Shown here: piece after piece, positions 51,701 to 57,700 of the stretch
How positions within the stretch are numbered: the stretch's first letter is position 1
Layout of the letters: each line of letters begins with the position of its first letter
Source of the DNA: Phoronis australis
Lineage: Eukaryota; Phoronida; Phoronidae
Assembly (NCBI GenBank): GCA_002633005.1
Contig: NMRA01000197.1
Location: 665,290 to 724,441 of the forward strand
DNA length: 59,152 nucleotides
Direction: 5' to 3'
Position numbers and translations under genes: made by a program
The notes under the pieces: generated by a model
What the model was told of the DNA's origin: nothing
The model's input: the letters and a program-made list of their open reading frames with translations, nothing else
Database searches by the model: none

Positions 51701-54700
51701 GTGGCTTTCGTGTTGGCAACTGCCAGGTCTATGACCTGGCGTTGCTTGATCCTAAGTACGCCTACCAGTTGACGCAGTGCAGCTGCTGGTGTTGACCTGT
51801 TACAAACAGTGGCGCTCCTATGCCTTCGTGTCAGCTTTGGCACGAAGAAAATGGATGTTTCAGCTGGCTCCAGTTATGACCTGATGGTCGAAGAAAACAT
51901 CCAGGAGTCTCAGTGTCTCAGGTGCTACAATTTTAACTTCATCGTTGACAGGGCGAGGGACATCTTCAACAATGATACGATTGTCTAGGTTGCGGAGCAA
52001 AGGTTTGCACTTCTCACCATGGCAACTTCTACCATTGCCGGATCAGCAGTTCTTGATACATGTATCAGTCAGCATTGGTTGAGTGCTCTGAATGACTTCT
52101 TGGGGGAACTGCCACCACGCATGGGATGGTCTCATTGGCGAAAGTCCTGAATTGGTTGGCTGATTCGAACCAAGGACCAAGTATTGTTATTAAAAAACGT
52201 AGAGAATGGAGGAGTTTGTTGTGGAAGGCTTGCGCTTATGCTTATTCAGTCTGAGCGCTAGGGTCCATGTTTAATCATGCATTCGCACTCAGGGTAGTCG
52301 TGACACAACGGTAGAGAAGCCAAGGTGTAACATGCCATCAACTAAAATGGGGAGATGGAAGAGTTGTAACCATTCTTAAGATCCAGTCCACAAGCAGGAA
52401 TTCCTGATGGTTTTCAAAACATTTTCTGATATCTGCTCCCAGAGATGCAGCATTAGCCCAAGTATCGTGTTGGGGGTGGAAAACCCCCATGCCATTAAAG
52501 AGCCAGGTCTCGATTAGTCTTGTGATCCGGCGAGCGATGATTTCCTCTTTGATCATCCCCACAAGGTTTTTGCATGACAGTGACACGATGCTCTTTGAGC
52601 AGCTTGTGTAATTGTCTGGTTAGGGAACAGCTGCTAGGAAGGACAACTCTTTCTGTACACCTTGGCTAGGTGAGCTAGGGTCGCCTCGGGTAGGGTCTTC
52701 AGTGTCATTTCCTTAATTTCGTTAGGGCCAGGTGCACCATACTTACTGGAGTTGATTGTATCAGAGTTACCTCATTCCTTGAGATTGCAGCGTCATCCCT
52801 TGCTAAATCAGAGAGGTCGCTCGGGTAGCAGAGTAGGGACACTTTCTTGTCAAGATCGTTGTCATTGCTCTGTAGAGTAAATTGGTCAAAGAAACCCGTC
52901 TTGTTACTCATCACTTCTCAGGATGCTGCCATAATCAGCATAAAGGAACGGACGATGAGTTGATGTGATCTGGCGGTGGAATTGCCAGAAAGCCTTGACA
53001 CTGAGGTTTGCCTTGCAGGAGAATCCATTCCACCGTTGATTAACGGCATTAGACGCTGCGAGCTTATAATCTGCAGTGACATTGTTCTTCTTAATTTTGG
53101 CTGCCATGAAAGATTTCAGGGTCGTGTTATCATTGGCTCTTGTGGCGGTGAATTCACAGTCCTGTCTGAGCTATGCTAACCACGCTTTGCATGTATCTAC
53201 CTCTTCACTCCTCTAGGGGGGGGGATTTCTACGCTTAAGTAGGGGTTGGATAATCCTTGACGGTTGCGATTCCTCGTGAATCATGTTCTATACAGTTTCG
53301 CCTGTGTAACTTGCATAAGGCGGTTCAGCTTTTGTTGCTGGGGTCCTGAGATGGAGGCAGATTTGCACCTAGCAAAAGAATTGGTCGCTGCCCGCTTTGG
53401 AAATGCTAGACCATTCGGTCCTGTGACGAAGGCCTGACCAATTCAGGAGTCAGTGCCACCTGGTCTTTCAGCCATCTATATTGGCTTTCCACTATTGACT
53501 ACAGAGATGTCCAAATCTGTGAGGGCATCGACAAGGCCCTTGCCATTAGGATGTTCATCATTGATGTCTCATGTGTGGTTGCGGGCACTGAAATCACCCA
53601 CGATAAACGTACCCTGGCGTGTGGCGGTGAGGTCACGCAAAATCGCAATCTTCAGCTTTGGCGGCCGTGTTACCGCTCTTGTACAGGTAAGCAACAAAGA
53701 CGGGACTATGGAGTCTAATATCTTGAATCTTCAGGATTTGCACCTGGCTATTAGGTGTGGTGTCTCTCATTGCATCTGAGAGTTTCACAATGTTGCTGCC
53801 TGGTGCTCCATGCATACTGCATCTCTAGGGTTCCAACCATCTTCAAGAACTCTCATAGCTCAGCCTGGGGTGCCAATGACCCCAGTTGACACGTTGCCAC
53901 GAGGACACTCTAAGAGAATCTTGAAGTACGAGAGGCGATGTACTGGCGGGGAAGACTTATGAAATCGGCTTCCTTTTCAGGTTATCAATTCATAACAAGT
54001 GAAAAACAAGTGAAAAGGTAAATGAAGAAAGAGTGAAAAGAGCGATAGACGATGCCATAACACATCGTCAGAAACGGACTTGCGAAAAAATACATTTTTT
54101 TGTTCTGTTTTGCAAAAAATGAGGTCTCGTTTAAATGCTCTTTCTTTTACACGTTTCAGCGTGTCTTTCTTTCCTCAACAGCCGCCAGTCCTGCACCTAG
54201 GTAAGTCATCAAGCGTTCACCCTAATGCCTCCTAATTATTGGGAGGGAGATGCCATCACTCAATATGGAAATATATTGACATTGAAATATTGGTTGCTTT
54301 TGAGTTGACAACTTCGTTATATGTCAAAATCGTTTAATAGCGTACACTGTTTTTACTATCATTGTGTGATCATGATATATTTCTCTCTCCGAGTCGAAAG
54401 TGAGTGGATTTGAATCAACATGACCTCATTTTACAGTACCTTCAAAACCGACAAAGGTTAATGCAACCTCCACAGGTCCTACCACACTACGTGTCATGTG
54501 GTCTCAACCTTTGCACCCAAATGGCGTCATCGTTGCCTACGCTGTGAAGCTTTGGCTTGCTGCGAATGCCTCCATAAACGAGACCCGGAGGAATCTGACC
54601 GAACAATCAACAGTGTTCTACAATTTGAAGCCAGATACATCGTACTCAGTTCAGGTATGAAGGCATCAATGAAGAGTTTGTGTTTCTAGTTGTTGTTTAT

Positions 54701-57700
54701 ATCAGTGTATACAGGAAACATCGTTACTGTCAGGCATTCTGTGTCAATCCAAATGTAAAATACGTTAATTCAGACTGAGTTCAAGCGTCCATTTTAGCTT
54801 AAGTAGCCTTCTTTAGACCTACGCAAGTATCACGGCTACTGTGCGTTGGATGGGAAATAATGAATCTTCGGCCTTTCAAGTGTACGAAGCGCCAAACGGC
54901 ATTTAAACGAGTACCTATCTGCGCTTTGAAATGTACTTAAATAACGCGTGGTTTTGCTTAACCATTGCTTAATAATTAACGCATAGTTTTACTTCATCCC
55001 TTAAGTACAACCTAAGAAAAGTTTACATTCAGTACGCAACGGCGCAATCATTTATGTGGTCACTTGATAAGGATTGCCCTCGACCCTGCAGAAAGTTCTC
55101 CGCTTTGATTTAGCAAAAGTGCACTTAGAATAAGAGCTGAACCGGATCGTTTAAAAACCAATTTAGCGAGATGATTAACCAAAACTGAGCGCAACATAAG
55201 GACAGAACTACATGTATGCTCGTTTAGGAACTAATTCAGTTCGTTAATTAAGCAAGACTAAGCGTTGATAAAGCACATTCAAGCGTGCATAAAGGTAATA
55301 GTTCGAAAACCCTTTGGCACCTCATACAAGTGTTATTATTTACGCGAACTTGTTGGCCAGGCAGTGCGGTCGGTGACCTATTACCTCTAGCGCAATAGGC
55401 CAATGGCTGAATACACGAAGCTTTAAACAGCTTAATCTCTACAACACTCTGCTTATTCCTCTTGTAACTTTTGAGATTTTATTGCTAAATTGAGGATATT
55501 GTTTTTTAGGTGTTTTCCAAAACTGTTAAGGGTTATGGAGAAGGCAGTGACATTTTTAACGGCAAAACCGGTGTAGGAAGTAAGTTTCTTTTCGTACTGT
55601 GTGCACTCCTTGTTGTTTTTTTAAATCTGTTGTTATTTGGAACCATTTCCTGGGTATGCCAAACTTAAAGTGAGGTTGGGCTCAAAATTGATGCAGTCAT
55701 ATTCTGTGTGGAGTTCGAACTTTTACTCTGAGAATGAAACACGATAATTGAAGCTTGGATCAGATTCTGTAGGAGAGGGTAACTAGGACGATAAAAAGCT
55801 AGAGAGACCATGCTGAACAATTAGGTTGCAGAAGACTTTTGTTCGCATCTATGACATTCCTCGATTTTGCTAGTAATATTCTTGTTTAAGAACCTGATCA
55901 ACCACTGAACTTGGAAAACGTTTCTCGAACGGACACAACATTAACATTTGCATGGACGGAACCAATGAACCAAAGGGGTGAAATACAACACTACAAGGTA
56001 ACGCAACGAAACAATGTACAGAAACGCAAAGTTGCTAAGCCAAGTCAAAGCCAGTATATGAGGCTAATCCTTCAGTTTAGTACATGTATTTATTTGCGAT
56101 ACAGCCGCATTGCTCCATGTTTGGCTGGCGATAACACGATCTTTTGCTGTCATAAATTCGGTTTCAAGGACATCGAAACCGTCAGCGCTTCCGAGTTTAT
56201 TGGGATTGGCCTACTCCAAGGTTGCGAGTTCTAGAATGACGCATTGACTGAAAGTTATGATGTTGCATGTAAAACAGAAATGGAACCCTTTCAAGGTAAA
56301 GACAAATATTAGACCGGTTTTGAGAGGATAAAAGACCCAATTTCATTTTCAATTTTAAACCAGCTAAACAGGGGAAATCGAATGCAGCATTGACGTCTTT
56401 TGCAAAGGAGTATTCCCAAAGCTCAGCAAGCCCCAACTATAGTATATAAGGCGTCCCTACTTAGCAAGTTGATGTTTGTCGATGCAATCAGAAAATAACG
56501 CAGCCATGTTGCACTTAGTTGACTGGTTGACTTAGACTGTTTTGTTGGTTTAACCAGCTAAAACATCTGTTTGGTTGTCGATAATGACTTCCAGGTTGCA
56601 AACCAATCATGTAGAGTTTAGTAACGATTGGACATATGATAAAAGCATGAAAATTTTGAGACATCCAGTTGACAAAACAGATCAAGTTTGAGTCTAATAC
56701 TGGAATAAAAACTTACAACTAGAAAGATTATTGTCACGACGTGACAATAATGGACTCTGTGCGTGGTTATTACTGGAGTTATTATGGGATGTTATTGATA
56801 GCAACCCATTTACCTATATGAAAAGGAATTCTTTAAAATTGTAGGAGAAATTACATGTTAATATTTTGATGACCTTTCCACTAATTGACCTCTTCCGGAG
56901 CATTATGAACCCCGATCAGGGAATAATTGTAACCTCGATTTAAAGTGTGGTTAATGCTAAGAATCACAAATGTTTTACATTAAGCACTTCACAATACAAG
57001 ATGAATGAATTGGTCGAACTTTCAGAAGAAAATGCACCTAAAGATCTCATGGGTGCACCAAATGACCTCAATCGCATTTAGTAAACAAATATGTAATATT
57101 GAAGTCTCTAGTTCAAAATTTTAGTTTGAACTCAATGACCTTTGACCTATTTTTTCTGATTGGTTAGGCATATTGCGTAGTAAAGTAGTGTGTTCAATTG
57201 GCCTGTTGACTTACACCAGTGTGCTGAAATTGAAAACAATTCCTTGAAAAACGTGAGATATAACATTTTGAACGTTACATGACCTTTGCACCAATTGACC
57301 CTATCCGGCGCATTATAAGCATCTTTAGAAGAATTAATGCAAAGCCCATGAAAAATGTGTTTAATGCTGAGAATCACAGTTGTCTGGCGGTTGACACGTC
57401 AGAATACTTGCAGATTGAAAAGGTCAAATTTTCAGAAGAAAAATGCACCTGGTGACACCATGTTTGCACTAAATGACCTGAAACTTTGGATTCCGAATTA
57501 AATTTCCTTTTCCAATCAGACCTGTTAATTGGAACTGTCTAGCTCAAAATTTTAGTTTGAACCTAATCCCCTTTGATCTATTTCACCTGATTGGATGACC
57601 CGATTACTTAGAAAAATAATTTTTAAATTGCCGTTTTGACTTATACATGTGTACCGAATTTGAAAAGAATAACTTTTGAAATAAAGGAGTAGCATTTTGA

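Noticed and set aside
54182-54200. Micro-exon with good AG and GTAAGT borders
   Set aside because: Its 19 bases would take phase 1 in and phase 2 out, which does not fit exon 11 (phase 1). Exon 10 joins exon 11 directly in phase.
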